Virus record (IMG/VR): IMGVR_UViG_3300026519_000006
Location: 1-35,881 of that record
Reading direction: 5' to 3' (one strand)
DNA length: 35,881 nt
Source: a virus
Shown here: in pieces, positions 7,210 to 14,731 of the stretch
How positions within the stretch are numbered: the first letter of the stretch is position 1
How the letters are laid out: each line of letters opens with the position of its first letter
Notes under the pieces: model-generated
What the model was told of the DNA's origin: nothing
Databases searched by the model: none
The model's input: only the letters and a program-made list of their open reading frames with translations
Made by a program: the position numbers and the translations under genes

Positions 7210-7238
7210 ACTATGTCACAAGATTGTTAAAGAGTCAA
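7210..7238 (-). promoter_or_regulatory. Candidate leftward sigma70 promoter at head of early operon
   Basis: Minus strand TTGACT (7238-7233), 17-nt spacer, CATAGT (7215-7210); the expected start is near 7203. It is at the edge of the gene-free region and faces the leftward genes, so it is a natural first early promoter for host RNA polymerase. Confidence 0.5.
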
Positions 7239-7661
7239 GAGGAATCTCAAGGGGTGTAACTGGGATTCAAAGGAGTCAGGAGGAAAGTGTCAGGATTCTT
7301 TACAGTGGGAATCAATGGGATTCAAGAGGAGTTAATGGTAGTGGGTTTCAATAGGAATTAAGAGGAGTCAAGAGGAATTAAGAGTGGTGTGCGATCTAAG
7401 GGGAGTTCATGGGAATTGTACTGCAGTGGGATTCAAGAGGGTTTAGTTAGATTCAGTTGGATCCAATGGGATTCAGATTCAATTAGTGTTCAATTCGATT
7501 CTGGTGGTCAATTCAATTCAAGAGGATTCTATTCGATTCCAATTCTATTCCAATTCTGTTGGGTGTTCAATTCGATTCAAGAGGATTCAATTCCGTTGGT
7601 CAGTTCAATTCTATTCTGGTGGTGTTGTCCCTCCCGAGCCCCATCAATCATTCCTTCCATC

Positions 7662-7717
7662 GAATCATCTCGAATCCCATCAATCCATCGAATAAATTGA
7701 ATCATCTCGAATCCCAT
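7662..7717. repeat. 19-bp direct repeat pair (GAATCATCTCGAATCCCAT)
   Basis: Two identical 19-bp copies at 7662-7680 and 7699-7717, offset by 37 bp, followed by further CGAATCCCATC copies to about 7740. The core GAATCC is the reverse complement of the GGATTC core that fills 7240-7620, giving the region a loose inverted symmetry. Confidence 0.85.
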
Positions 7718-7802
7718 AAATCCCATCGAATCCCATCGAAACCCTTCAATGGCCGGGGGATAGAAGAAATTCAGGGGTGGGAAATTTTCAGGGGGGGTTG
7801 GT

Positions 7803-7877
7803 CCTTAAAACATAAAAATGGTATTTAATCCCTTTTGCCCCTTAAAACATAAAAATGGTATTTTAATCCCTTTGGCC
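7803..7877. repeat. 37/38-bp tandem repeat
   Basis: Two adjacent near-identical units, 7803-7839 and 7840-7877, each starting CCTTAAAACATAAAAATGG and ending in CCCTTT-GCC. They differ by one T insertion and one base change. AT-rich, so easily melted. Confidence 0.9.
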
Positions 7878-7881
7878 ATTG

Positions 7882-7936
7882 GAAATCCTTAGGAATCGAT
7901 TAGGGATTAATTAGAAATCCTTAGGAATCGATTAGG
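7882..7936. repeat. Iteron-like 23-bp direct repeats
   Basis: Two identical 23-bp copies at 7882-7904 and 7914-7936 containing CCTTAGGAATCGATTAGG, offset by 32 bp (about three helical turns), followed by a partial third (AATCCTTAAG). The AATCGATT centre is palindromic. Spacing and AT-richness resemble initiator-binding iterons. Confidence 0.8.
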
Positions 7937-8485
7937 AATCCTTAAGATTTGAAATAATAAATTTGTCCCCTTTTCATCCATAATAAAATATTGGGTTTTG
8001 GAAAGGTTGGGATTACTGAGAGAGTGTCAGGATTCTTTACACTTTTCAAAGGGGTATAGATGGGATTGGAAGTAATTCCTAGGAAATTTATATTGGGTTG
8101 TAAGGAGTGGCTGGAATGGTCTAAATCCTTAAGGATATGACGCCAGAGAAGACTTCTCTTTCTAGGAATGGCATAGGGTCAGTTGTGGTTAGGAGGGGCT
8201 TAGAATGGAGCTGAGGGCGTTTAAGAATTCCCACACCCAAATTAAGGTTGGTTATCTGTTGGGTATGGATTCCTCGGAAGGCCATAGATTCCCACACAGG
8301 GTTGGTTATCCCACAGATTAGTGTTCAAGGGGAAGTAGTGAGTTAGGAGTGGTGTTGAACCTTGGGTATGGACCAAGTACCTAGGGCATGGGAAGTGCCT
8401 TAGGAGCACCCTGAGGCCTTGGGGAATGGGTGTGGCCAGGTGTCTTGGGTATTCCTGAGTGGGCTATGGATTCCTGAGAATCCCA

Positions 8486-8515
8486 AAAGACACACTATGT
8501 TATAGGGTACAGAAA
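8486..8515 (+). promoter_or_regulatory. 30-bp conserved element, copy 1 (promoter-like)
   Basis: Identical over 30 bp to 9311-9340. It contains ACACTATGTTATAGGGTACAG, in which TG-T-TATAGG resembles an extended -10 box and TATAGGG resembles the initiation core of single-subunit phage promoters. This copy sits directly upstream of the hairpin-rich stretch 8506-8830. Confidence 0.5.
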
Positions 8516-8830
8516 TTATCCTTGATACGGAGATGGTGAACACCCAAGGTAGAGGATTGGGGCGATGGTCAAACCAAGCTGGTCGGGGCCAATCATGGAA
8601 GAGTAGTGATGATACTTCAGTGACTACCATGCTGAAGAGGAGCAAAGAGTGACGAAGTCTAACCAGCGGGCGAAAAGAGTCTTGGCGACAGTCAAGGGGC
8701 ATCTATATTCGGATTAGTAGATGAATTAGGTGTGGGGCATGGTGCTGGAGCCCGGTTAAGAGCCGATGAAGCACTGAACAAGGAAGTAGATTAGGTCCAA
8801 CTAACCCTGATAACGGATTCGGGGGAAACT
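8506..8830 (+). ncRNA. Candidate structured RNA downstream of promoter-like element
   Basis: No gene on either strand. The plus-strand sequence folds locally into several hairpins: CCTTG/CAAGG with GGTG/CACC inside (8520-8549); CATG and GTAGT paired to ACTAC and CATG (8594-8631); CATCTA/TAGATG (8700-8723); CCCTGA/TCGGGG (8805-8824). It is more GC-rich than its flanks. The upstream 30-bp element could drive it. The boundaries are guesses and no known RNA family was recognised. Confidence 0.3.
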
Positions 8831-8940
8831 AAGGAACATTTCTTTATACCACCCACACACAGGGGATAAGAGATATAGGGCTTCCTGCGTCTTGAAGCGA
8901 CTTGAAGCGAATCCCTAGGCTCAAGTCAAGGGTATGTGAA

Positions 8941-9086
8941 TCTAAGTGATTCTTAGGATTCCTAGGAATTATAGGGTATATACATATATAGTTATAGGGT
9001 ATGTATAGGATTCTAAGTGATTCTTAGGAATTATAGGGTATATACATATATAGTTATAGGGTATGTATAGGATTCTAAGTGATTCC
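8941..9086. repeat. 62/71-bp tandem duplication carrying four TTATAGGGTA motifs
   Basis: Units 8941-9011 (71 bp) and 9012-9073 (62 bp) are the same apart from a 9-bp insertion, and a third partial unit follows (9074-9086). Each unit carries two TTATAGGGTA motifs (8969-8978, 8992-9001, 9031-9040, 9054-9063) flanking an alternating ATATACATATATA tract. Confidence 0.9.
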
Positions 9087-9310
9087 TTATGCTTGTAGCG
9101 AAGCTAGGGTGAAGTAGCGTAGCGTACTGAACCCACTAGGGTAGGCATTCGCCTAGGGAACGTAGTGACCGGTGAGATAGACATATGTTATTATAATATA
9201 TCTTGTTATGTATTGTGTGGGGATATGTCTTGTGTATGTGACTCTTGGGAATTCTTGTGGGTGACTCACTTGTGTGGGACCCCTTCTTGTGTGGGTGACT
9301 CTTGATTTCC

Positions 9311-9340
9311 AAAGACACACTATGTTATAGGGTACAGAAA
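9311..9340 (+). promoter_or_regulatory. 30-bp conserved element, copy 2, just upstream of the rightward arm
   Basis: Same 30 bp as 8486-8515, placed 20 bp before the first rightward gene (9360). TTATAGGGTA occurs at 9325-9334. The position strongly suggests a promoter for the structural arm, read by host RNA polymerase (extended -10 type) or a polymerase not encoded in this window. Confidence 0.55.
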
Positions 9341-9359
9341 AATTAACAGAGGTCATCAC

Positions 9360-9560
9360 ATGCGAAAGAAATTCAAGACATACAGGCGGTCAATGCAGAT
9401 TCCACAATACCACAGCCGGGATGACGTTCAGGTTGTCATTGAGGGTCAGGAGACTTCAGAGGAAGCAATTACCGGTGGTGTCAAGGTGACTGTGATTCCC
9501 CCTGAGAGAACTCCCCGCCACACGACAAGCACAAGATGCTATTTACCAAGAGGTAGGTAA
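9360..9560 (+). CDS. First gene of rightward arm, hypothetical (66 aa)
   Basis: The 66-residue basic protein starts MRKKFKTYRRSMQIPQYHSR; GAGG precedes the ATG by about 8 nt. The middle (DDVQVVIEGQETSEEAITGG) is beta-like. No family recognised. It lies 20 bp after the promoter-like element and is followed at once by a second small gene and the terminase genes. Confidence 0.6.
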   Translation: MRKKFKTYRRSMQIPQYHSRDDVQVVIEGQETSEEAITGGVKVTVIPPERTPRHTTSTRCYLPRGR

Positions 9561-9561
9561 G

Positions 9562-9684
9562 ATGGATTACAGTATTATTCAAGACGGAATCTACTGGGTC
9601 ATCACACTGGATTGTATTGTGATATCGGAGAGGTTCCCAAGCCGTGAGGAGGCAACCTTAAACTTGCCTTATGTGTGTGGGTGA
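9562..9684 (+). CDS. Hypothetical small protein (40 aa)
   Basis: ATG 9562 follows an AAGAGGTAGGTAAG ribosome site. The 40 residues begin MDYSIIQDGIYWVITLDCIV and end VCG. It overlaps the small terminase gene by 14 nt in another frame. No family recognised; the good ribosome site and position support translation. Confidence 0.5.
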   Translation: MDYSIIQDGIYWVITLDCIVISERFPSREEATLNLPYVCG

Positions 9685-10018
9685 GGTTGCGAAAGGCAAG
9701 GGTGGCCGCAAGCCGGGGAGCCTCAACAAGAAGACCCTTGCAGCTCTTGCTCTGACAGAGGGACTCACACCTCTCCTCCAGAGGGAAATCCCGAAGGTTA
9801 TCGACGCTTTGATATTTCAGGCCAAGGGAGGCGACGTACCAGCCGCTAGGTTACTTCTTGAGCAGTTCACTCTTAAGGCCAAGGAGCACGCCGCTCTCGT
9901 GGAGGGGCATAACCCCACGGGTGTTGCCACAGGTGGCAAGGGTGCCCTGAATATCAGTATTCAAGTCGTCGGCAGCGACACCGCAAAGGATGTGGATGGG
10001 GAAGTGATTGATGGCTGA
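9671..10018 (+). CDS. Putative terminase small subunit
   Basis: The 115-residue protein carries the pattern GGRKPGSLNKKTLAAL, then IDALIFQAKGGDVPAARLLLE, seen in small packaging/DNA-binding proteins located just before large terminases. It would recognise packaging sites and load the large subunit. ATG 9671 lacks a close ribosome site (the nearest GGAGG is about 20 nt away), and GTG 9677 is an alternative. It overlaps the large subunit gene by 8 nt. The assignment rests on motif and position. Confidence 0.65.
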   Translation: MCVGEVAKGKGGRKPGSLNKKTLAALALTEGLTPLLQREIPKVIDALIFQAKGGDVPAARLLLEQFTLKAKEHAALVEGHNPTGVATGGKGALNISIQVVGSDTAKDVDGEVIDG

Positions 10019-11339
10019 CTTCAAACTCCACGAGAAGCAGGCGGAAGTTCTGCGATTAACCTCCGAACTCAAGAAGAGGTATGTGGTGTTCGCCGCCGGT
10101 AGGCGTAGTGGGAAAAGCTACTTGGCTGCAATATGGCTTCTCCTTCAGGCTCTTGAAGAACCGAAGCCGGGGGTGACGTATGGCCCTACCGCGAGAGTGT
10201 TATACGTCGCACCAACTATCGGGATGGCGATTGACATCATGCAAGACCTGTTCATGGAGATAGCAGGAGACTACATCCAAAACTTTTCAGCACGTCGCCT
10301 TGAATTCACTTTGGTCAATGGCCGGAAGGTTAAGCTCGCCGGGTGTGACAAAACAAGGTCACTCCGTGGCGGGAGTCTTATCGCACTTGCGCTAGACGAA
10401 GTCCAAGATGTCAACATCCCCGAGGTGTGGGATAGGGTTCTCCGACCAGCAACAGGTGATTTGAAGGCAAACTGCTTGTTCATCGGAACACCATTGCCGG
10501 GGACAGCCGAGGAGTGGCACGCCCTTTACCGGCGCGGCCTCGATGAGGAAAACCCGAACTGGGCCTCTGTGCATTGTAACAGCACAGATAACCCGTTTAT
10601 CGATATGCAGTCGGAGGTTGACCAAGCGAGGCTGGACGGTGTCTCTGAGACCATTATCAACCAAGAATACTTTGCCAGCTTTGAGCTTACATCTGCATCC
10701 CAATTCGACACACAGAACGTCCCCACCTACACGGAGCTCCCACAGGGTACCCGGACGTATATCTCAGTTGACTTGATGGGTTTCAAGGATATATCGGGGC
10801 TCACCATCAAAGAGATAGGCAGTCTGGACGAAACCGTGATATCTGTTGTTTCAGTAGACACCCGTAACCACTGGTATGTACGGAACATGATAACAGGAAG
10901 GTGGGGTGTGGAGGAAACAGCGAGGCGGATTGCGAGAGCGGCAGCACAGTATCAGCCACACAAGTTGGGTCTTGAGGCTGGGGTGTTAAAGAACGCCGTG
11001 CTACCCTTCTTACAGCAAGAGCTTAACACTGCGGGTGCTTTCATTTCCGTGAATGACCTTAAGCATGGGAACGTAAACAAGGTTGACCGGGTATTCTGGG
11101 CATTACAAGGAAGGTTTGAGCGTGGAATGATTCACTACCCCGATGGTGCAGTCTGGTGTGAGAAGCTGAACAAACAGCTTAACGCCTTCCCCAACAGGTA
11201 CGTTCACGATGACATGCCGGACTCCCTAGCGTATATTCAACAACTAGCGGACGCGGCAGTTGATGTGGACGCATACTTAGCGCTGGAGGAGGAATCGGTT
11301 ACCTACGATGAACCCATTGACGAGACAACAGGTTACTAA
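10011..11339 (+). CDS. terL: Terminase large subunit
   Basis: Packaging ATPase/nuclease of 442 residues. Walker A is GRRSGKSY (about residues 29-36), Walker B is LALDEVQD and a motif III-like FIGTPLPG follows. The C-terminal RNase H-like nuclease shows YISVDLMGFKD with a metal-binding Asp and ends in HDDMPDSLAYI. It would cut concatemers and pump DNA into the prohead through the portal encoded by the next gene. The start is ATG 10011, not the TTG three bases upstream. The stop overlaps the portal ATG (TAATG). Confidence 0.93.
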   Translation: MADFKLHEKQAEVLRLTSELKKRYVVFAAGRRSGKSYLAAIWLLLQALEEPKPGVTYGPTARVLYVAPTIGMAIDIMQDLFMEIAGDYIQNFSARRLEFTLVNGRKVKLAGCDKTRSLRGGSLIALALDEVQDVNIPEVWDRVLRPATGDLKANCLFIGTPLPGTAEEWHALYRRGLDEENPNWASVHCNSTDNPFIDMQSEVDQARLDGVSETIINQEYFASFELTSASQFDTQNVPTYTELPQGTRTYISVDLMGFKDISGLTIKEIGSLDETVISVVSVDTRNHWYVRNMITGRWGVEETARRIARAAAQYQPHKLGLEAGVLKNAVLPFLQQELNTAGAFISVNDLKHGNVNKVDRVFWALQGRFERGMIHYPDGAVWCEKLNKQLNAFPNRYVHDDMPDSLAYIQQLADAAVDVDAYLALEEESVTYDEPIDETTGY

Positions 11340-13345
11340 TGGCTAAAATTAAATTAGAAGATTTGACCTACAAAAACCATGTGGGTGACACATCCTTGAT
11401 GTCTGAGGTAGCCCATAAGGTGGAGAGGGCAGCTTCTTGGATGAAGCAGACTTATCACTCCCGGTGGGAAAAGTACCGCCTCCTCTGGGCGACAGAGTTC
11501 AAGGAGACTTTGAGAACTCGAAACAGCGAACGGTGCAAGCTGATAACACCCACCACACAAATCGGCGTGGATACCGGGACAGCCCAGTTAGACTCCTCCC
11601 TTGGTTATTTGTCGTTTATCGAAGTTGACCCGGATGTCCCCGAGGAGGGTATCGAGGCGTGGCGTGAGACTTACGCCGAGCTGTGGGACAACATGGTATC
11701 AGCCTTCCGCAACGACCTTGCGAATAACGGGAACCGTGAGGAAATATCAGACGCTATATTCAACGCGGGGCTCCTTGGCCTTGGGGTTTTGAAAGTGGTC
11801 GAGGAAGAGGAGGAGTATCAAGAGCTGTCCCCCGGCCCTCAGGGTGGTGGCGCTGTCTCTATAACGAAGAGACGTACAAACATCACACTGCGGTCAGTTG
11901 ACCCAAGGAACTTCCACTTCCCTAAGGGGGCCGTAGGTGTTGAGGACAGCCCTTACGTTGTTGAGGAGATGAAAGTCCCGGCGCACACTATTGAGGAGAG
12001 AATCCGACTGGGTGTGTACTCCCCCGTCGAGTACACGGCTGACGAAGACTCAATGGTCACACTGTACGAATACCACGGGGTACTGAGTAAAGCCATCTTG
12101 GATTCCACAATGTACACATCAATGCCGGATGAACTGGTAGTCAGAGAGCTGAATGAAGACAAGATGGTAGAAGCTATCGTTGTGTGGGCCAAGGGCGCGA
12201 AAGCACCTTTCTTCGCAGACGAGACACCATTTCTCGATAAGAAGAGGTCATACCTGACTTTTGTGTGGGACAGGGAACAAGGTTCTCCCGTGGGTCGTGG
12301 AATTGCGGCCAAGGTGTTCAGCGTACAGAAAGCGCAAGATGCAAACCTACGGGCACGGACAGACGCCATGGCCTACGCAGTCCACCCGATGGTGGGTGTT
12401 GATAACCTGAAGCTGGTTTCCCGGCGAAGGATGAAGGTGTCTCCCGGCGCTCAGATTCTAACTCAAGGTGACCCCAACCGTGCGATAGTTCCATTCCGGT
12501 TCGGTGACATACCACAATCTGCGTTCCTTCAGGCACAGGAGTTGGCATCCCTCGCCGCACAGTCCACAGGGTTGGACGCATTCGGTGGCACCGATGTCAA
12601 GTACCAGTCCGGAGAGGGCATGCAAACCCTTCAACAGGGAACCGTTGCAAGGTCAAGGAAGGTACAGGAAAACATGGTGGCGTTCTTGAAGGAGGCTATA
12701 AATCTGTTCCTGTGGAGAAGCACACAGGCAGACCCGGAAAGATACCCTCCAGTTGCACCGGGGTTCAAGGTGACTATCAATGTTGGAAGCCTGACGAGGG
12801 CGCATGAGATGTCCCAAATATCAGGGATGCTCAAGACAATTCCAGAACAGTCACCGGCGTATTGGAGACTCCTAATCAAATACTTTGAGCTTTCAGACCT
12901 GCCAGACAAGGAGCAAGTCATCTCAGACATGAGGAAGCTCGCGGAAGCTTCCCTTAACCCACCGCCTCCCCAACCAACGTATCAAGAGCAGTTGTTGGAA
13001 AGGAAGATGGCCTTGGAGGAAATGCGTGAGAAAGCGAGTATTCAACTTCAAGCGGCTCGTGTCCGGGCTGAGCTTGTTAGGGCAGCAGCTTCAATCGAGA
13101 AGATTGACGTTGATGAAATGAAAGCGAAGGCGGACGCAATACTAAGCTTGGCGAAGGCTGAGGCTGCAGAGGTTGGTTCGCAGTTGGATAAGTACAAGGC
13201 TCTCGTGGAGGGTATGTCAAATGAAGCAAGCCTCACAACAGGAGACAGACTTACAGGATTGGGAACAGGAGGAGGAGCGCCGGGAGATGGACTTACGGTC
13301 TCTATGCCAGTACCCGGAGTGGGAGACACTCCAGAGGAAGCTTGA
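11339..13345 (+). CDS. Portal (head-tail connector) protein
   Basis: The 668-residue protein is placed directly after terminase and before the scaffold. The N-terminus (VERAASWMKQTYHSRWEKYRL) and the middle (EEISDAIFNAGLLGLGVLKV) are typical of podovirus portal proteins of the large type. The C-terminal 130 residues are Ala/Glu/Lys-rich and probably helical, like the portal barrel. It forms the dodecameric ring for DNA entry and exit. The last 125 nt overlap the next gene in another frame. Confidence 0.85.
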   Translation: MAKIKLEDLTYKNHVGDTSLMSEVAHKVERAASWMKQTYHSRWEKYRLLWATEFKETLRTRNSERCKLITPTTQIGVDTGTAQLDSSLGYLSFIEVDPDVPEEGIEAWRETYAELWDNMVSAFRNDLANNGNREEISDAIFNAGLLGLGVLKVVEEEEEYQELSPGPQGGGAVSITKRRTNITLRSVDPRNFHFPKGAVGVEDSPYVVEEMKVPAHTIEERIRLGVYSPVEYTADEDSMVTLYEYHGVLSKAILDSTMYTSMPDELVVRELNEDKMVEAIVVWAKGAKAPFFADETPFLDKKRSYLTFVWDREQGSPVGRGIAAKVFSVQKAQDANLRARTDAMAYAVHPMVGVDNLKLVSRRRMKVSPGAQILTQGDPNRAIVPFRFGDIPQSAFLQAQELASLAAQSTGLDAFGGTDVKYQSGEGMQTLQQGTVARSRKVQENMVAFLKEAINLFLWRSTQADPERYPPVAPGFKVTINVGSLTRAHEMSQISGMLKTIPEQSPAYWRLLIKYFELSDLPDKEQVISDMRKLAEASLNPPPPQPTYQEQLLERKMALEEMREKASIQLQAARVRAELVRAAASIEKIDVDEMKAKADAILSLAKAEAAEVGSQLDKYKALVEGMSNEASLTTGDRLTGLGTGGGAPGDGLTVSMPVPGVGDTPEEA

Positions 13346-13508
13346 GGGGATAAGGGATGAAATCAACAAGGTAGTTGATTGCACAACGGTGGAAGATTTA
13401 CACTTCCGCCGGGGGTGTATCGAGATGCTAAACTCAGTGATAACACTTCCTGAGCAAGTTTCAGAAATCATTGCAGGTAACTTTGAAGATAACATATTGG
13501 AGGATTGA
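13221..13508 (+). CDS. Hypothetical virion-cluster protein between portal and scaffold (95 aa)
   Basis: The start is ATG 13221, preceded by GGAGGG, so the first 125 nt overlap the portal gene. The N-terminal part is Glu/Gln-rich and helical; the C-terminal part reads RDEINKVVDCTTVEDLHFRR and then a VITLPEQVSEI helix. Small proteins of this pattern often sit between portal and scaffold in podoviruses. No precise role can be given. Confidence 0.7.
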   Translation: MKQASQQETDLQDWEQEEERREMDLRSLCQYPEWETLQRKLEGIRDEINKVVDCTTVEDLHFRRGCIEMLNSVITLPEQVSEIIAGNFEDNILED

Positions 13509-13510
13509 AC

Positions 13511-13681
13511 ATGGGTGATGATAAGGAGACAGAAGTGAAAGCCACCTCGGCGAAGAAGAGCCGCCGGAAAAAGCCACCGACGTTGCAGGAAATCCTGAGG
13601 AAGGAACAAGAAGAGCGCCGGAGAGCTTTTGAGGCCAGCCACAAACCAACCCGACTTAAAAGGAACGAGGTGAAAGAATGA
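13511..13681 (+). CDS. Small basic protein before scaffold (56 aa)
   Basis: ATG 13511 gives a 56-residue highly charged protein rich in Lys, Arg and Glu (SAKKSRRKKPPTLQEILRK), probably an extended helix. Its TGA overlaps the scaffold ATG (ATGA). It could assist assembly or bind DNA, but nothing specific can be shown. Confidence 0.65.
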   Translation: MGDDKETEVKATSAKKSRRKKPPTLQEILRKEQEERRRAFEASHKPTRLKRNEVKE

Positions 13682-14427
13682 GTCTTGACTCTTTGTATCT
13701 GGAGGGGGACAACATAGCCCCTGCTAACGTTGGCGGACAAGTGGGGCAACTGGTTGCGGATAAAGTGCCGGGCAATATCAGCCCCAAGGAGGCAAGCGCA
13801 GACCTTACCATGGTTCAGCAACAGCTTGCTATTGCACAGCAACAGGTAGACCAGTACAAAACACTCTCTGACCAACTCCTGAACTTCACGGTGGCGGGGG
13901 CTGAAGCTACGCAGCCGCAAGACCCTGAAGCCATCCTCGACGAGTTCGAGAAAGACCCACAGGCCGTTATTCGGAGGGAAGCGGAGCGGTTACTGGCGGA
14001 AAGGGAGAAGACAAGCGACCCCGCGACGGACGAGGTTAAGCAGAGGCTTGATGAACTTATGGCCAAGGACGCGAGGGAGTCCTTATCGAAAGAGGTGGAG
14101 GACTACACTGAAGTCTTCAAGAATCCTGAGTTTCAAACCTTTCTGGAGGAGAACCCAACCTACAAGCAGGTTCTCGCTATCGCCAACCAAGAGTATGACG
14201 TAAATACAATCGCTGGCGTGTTGAACCACTTCAAAACGACTCAAGGTGGTGGAAATGCCAGCAGTAAAAGAATTCCAACAAACTCCCCAAGCAAGGGTGG
14301 GGGCGGAGGAAGTGGTCGGGTGTTTAGCCGGGAGGCTATAAAGAAACTCTCCATCGAGAACCCGACGGAGTTCGCCAAGTTGAGTGGCGAAATCGCACAG
14401 GCCTACAAAGAAGGCCGCGTTAAGTAA
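13678..14427 (+). CDS. Putative scaffolding protein
   Basis: A 249-residue acidic, helix-rich protein with a Gln-rich coiled segment (MVQQQLAIAQQQVDQYKTL) and a C-terminal Gly/Ser linker leading to a small charged domain (IKKLSIENPTEFAKLSG). Size, composition and position immediately upstream of the major capsid gene fit a prohead scaffold that binds the coat by its C-terminus. Sequence identity to known scaffolds is not evident by eye. Confidence 0.75.
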   Translation: MSLDSLYLEGDNIAPANVGGQVGQLVADKVPGNISPKEASADLTMVQQQLAIAQQQVDQYKTLSDQLLNFTVAGAEATQPQDPEAILDEFEKDPQAVIRREAERLLAEREKTSDPATDEVKQRLDELMAKDARESLSKEVEDYTEVFKNPEFQTFLEENPTYKQVLAIANQEYDVNTIAGVLNHFKTTQGGGNASSKRIPTNSPSKGGGGGSGRVFSREAIKKLSIENPTEFAKLSGEIAQAYKEGRVK

Positions 14428-14441
14428 AGTAAGGAGCAGAC

Positions 14442-14731
14442 ATGCCTTTAGGTACAAACCATCAATCTCCCGGTAACCCCGGTATCGAGGACTTTATTCC
14501 AGAACAGTGGGGTGACCTCGTTGTAGCTGCCTATGACGCCAAGACCGCGATGAAGGAAATCGTGACCATTGTGCCTCACAGTGCAAACCGAGGTGACACT
14601 ATAGTTATCCCGGTTGAGGGTCCGAACGTCAGCCCAGCTGCCAAGCAGTTCCAGACTGAGGTCACCCTCCAGCAGCACGATTCAAGCAACGTTCGGCTGG
14701 TTGTTAACAAGCAGTTTGAATTTTCGCGGCT
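14442..14731 (+). CDS. Major capsid protein, exon 1
   Basis: First coding part of the capsid gene, beginning MPLGTNHQSPGNPGIEDFIP after an AAGGAG site. It ends at CT of a Leu codon at 14731, in VNKQFEFSRL. If unspliced the frame stops at TGA 14736-14738 after 98 residues. Joined to exon 2 at 15628 it restores RLIEDKESSQ, a continuation typical of this capsid family, and gives a 325-residue protein. Exons total 978 nt, a multiple of three. It forms the icosahedral shell on the scaffold made by the preceding gene. Confidence 0.85.

Larger units (their letters stand above)
7240..9359. other. 2.1-kb gene-free, repeat-rich divergent intergenic region (candidate origin and promoter region)
   Basis: No credible protein-coding frame on either strand; the frames present are low-complexity. 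The left third (7240-7620) is a degenerate array around GGATTCAAGAGGA and CAATTC; 7660-7760 carries the opposite orientation (CGAATCCCATC). Then come a 37/38-bp tandem pair, a 23-bp iteron-like pair, a 19-bp direct repeat (7286-7304 and 8023-8041), a hairpin-rich stretch (8506-8830), a 62/71-bp tandem duplication and a 30-bp element present twice. It separates the two divergent arms, where phage origins and early promoters commonly lie. Confidence 0.6.

Noticed and set aside
7389-7828. Plus-strand open frames in the GGATTC repeat region
   Set aside because: The translations are low-complexity repeats of Ile, Ser, Phe and Gln produced by the DNA repeats; no ribosome site and three overlapping frames open equally.
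8400-8702. 100-codon minus-strand frame in the gene-free region
   Set aside because: Protein-unlike composition and no ribosome site; it lies antisense to the hairpin-rich stretch and duplicates part of the 30-bp element as coding sequence.
8506-8830. RNase P RNA
   Set aside because: AGATGAAT and a CCCGG segment look like parts of RNase P RNA, but the universal GAGGAAAGTCC-type core and P4 pairing are missing.
9136-9359. Minus-strand frames upstream of the rightward arm
   Set aside because: Made of short repeats (TTGTGTGGG and GTGACTC types) and overlapping the promoter-like element; no coding signature.
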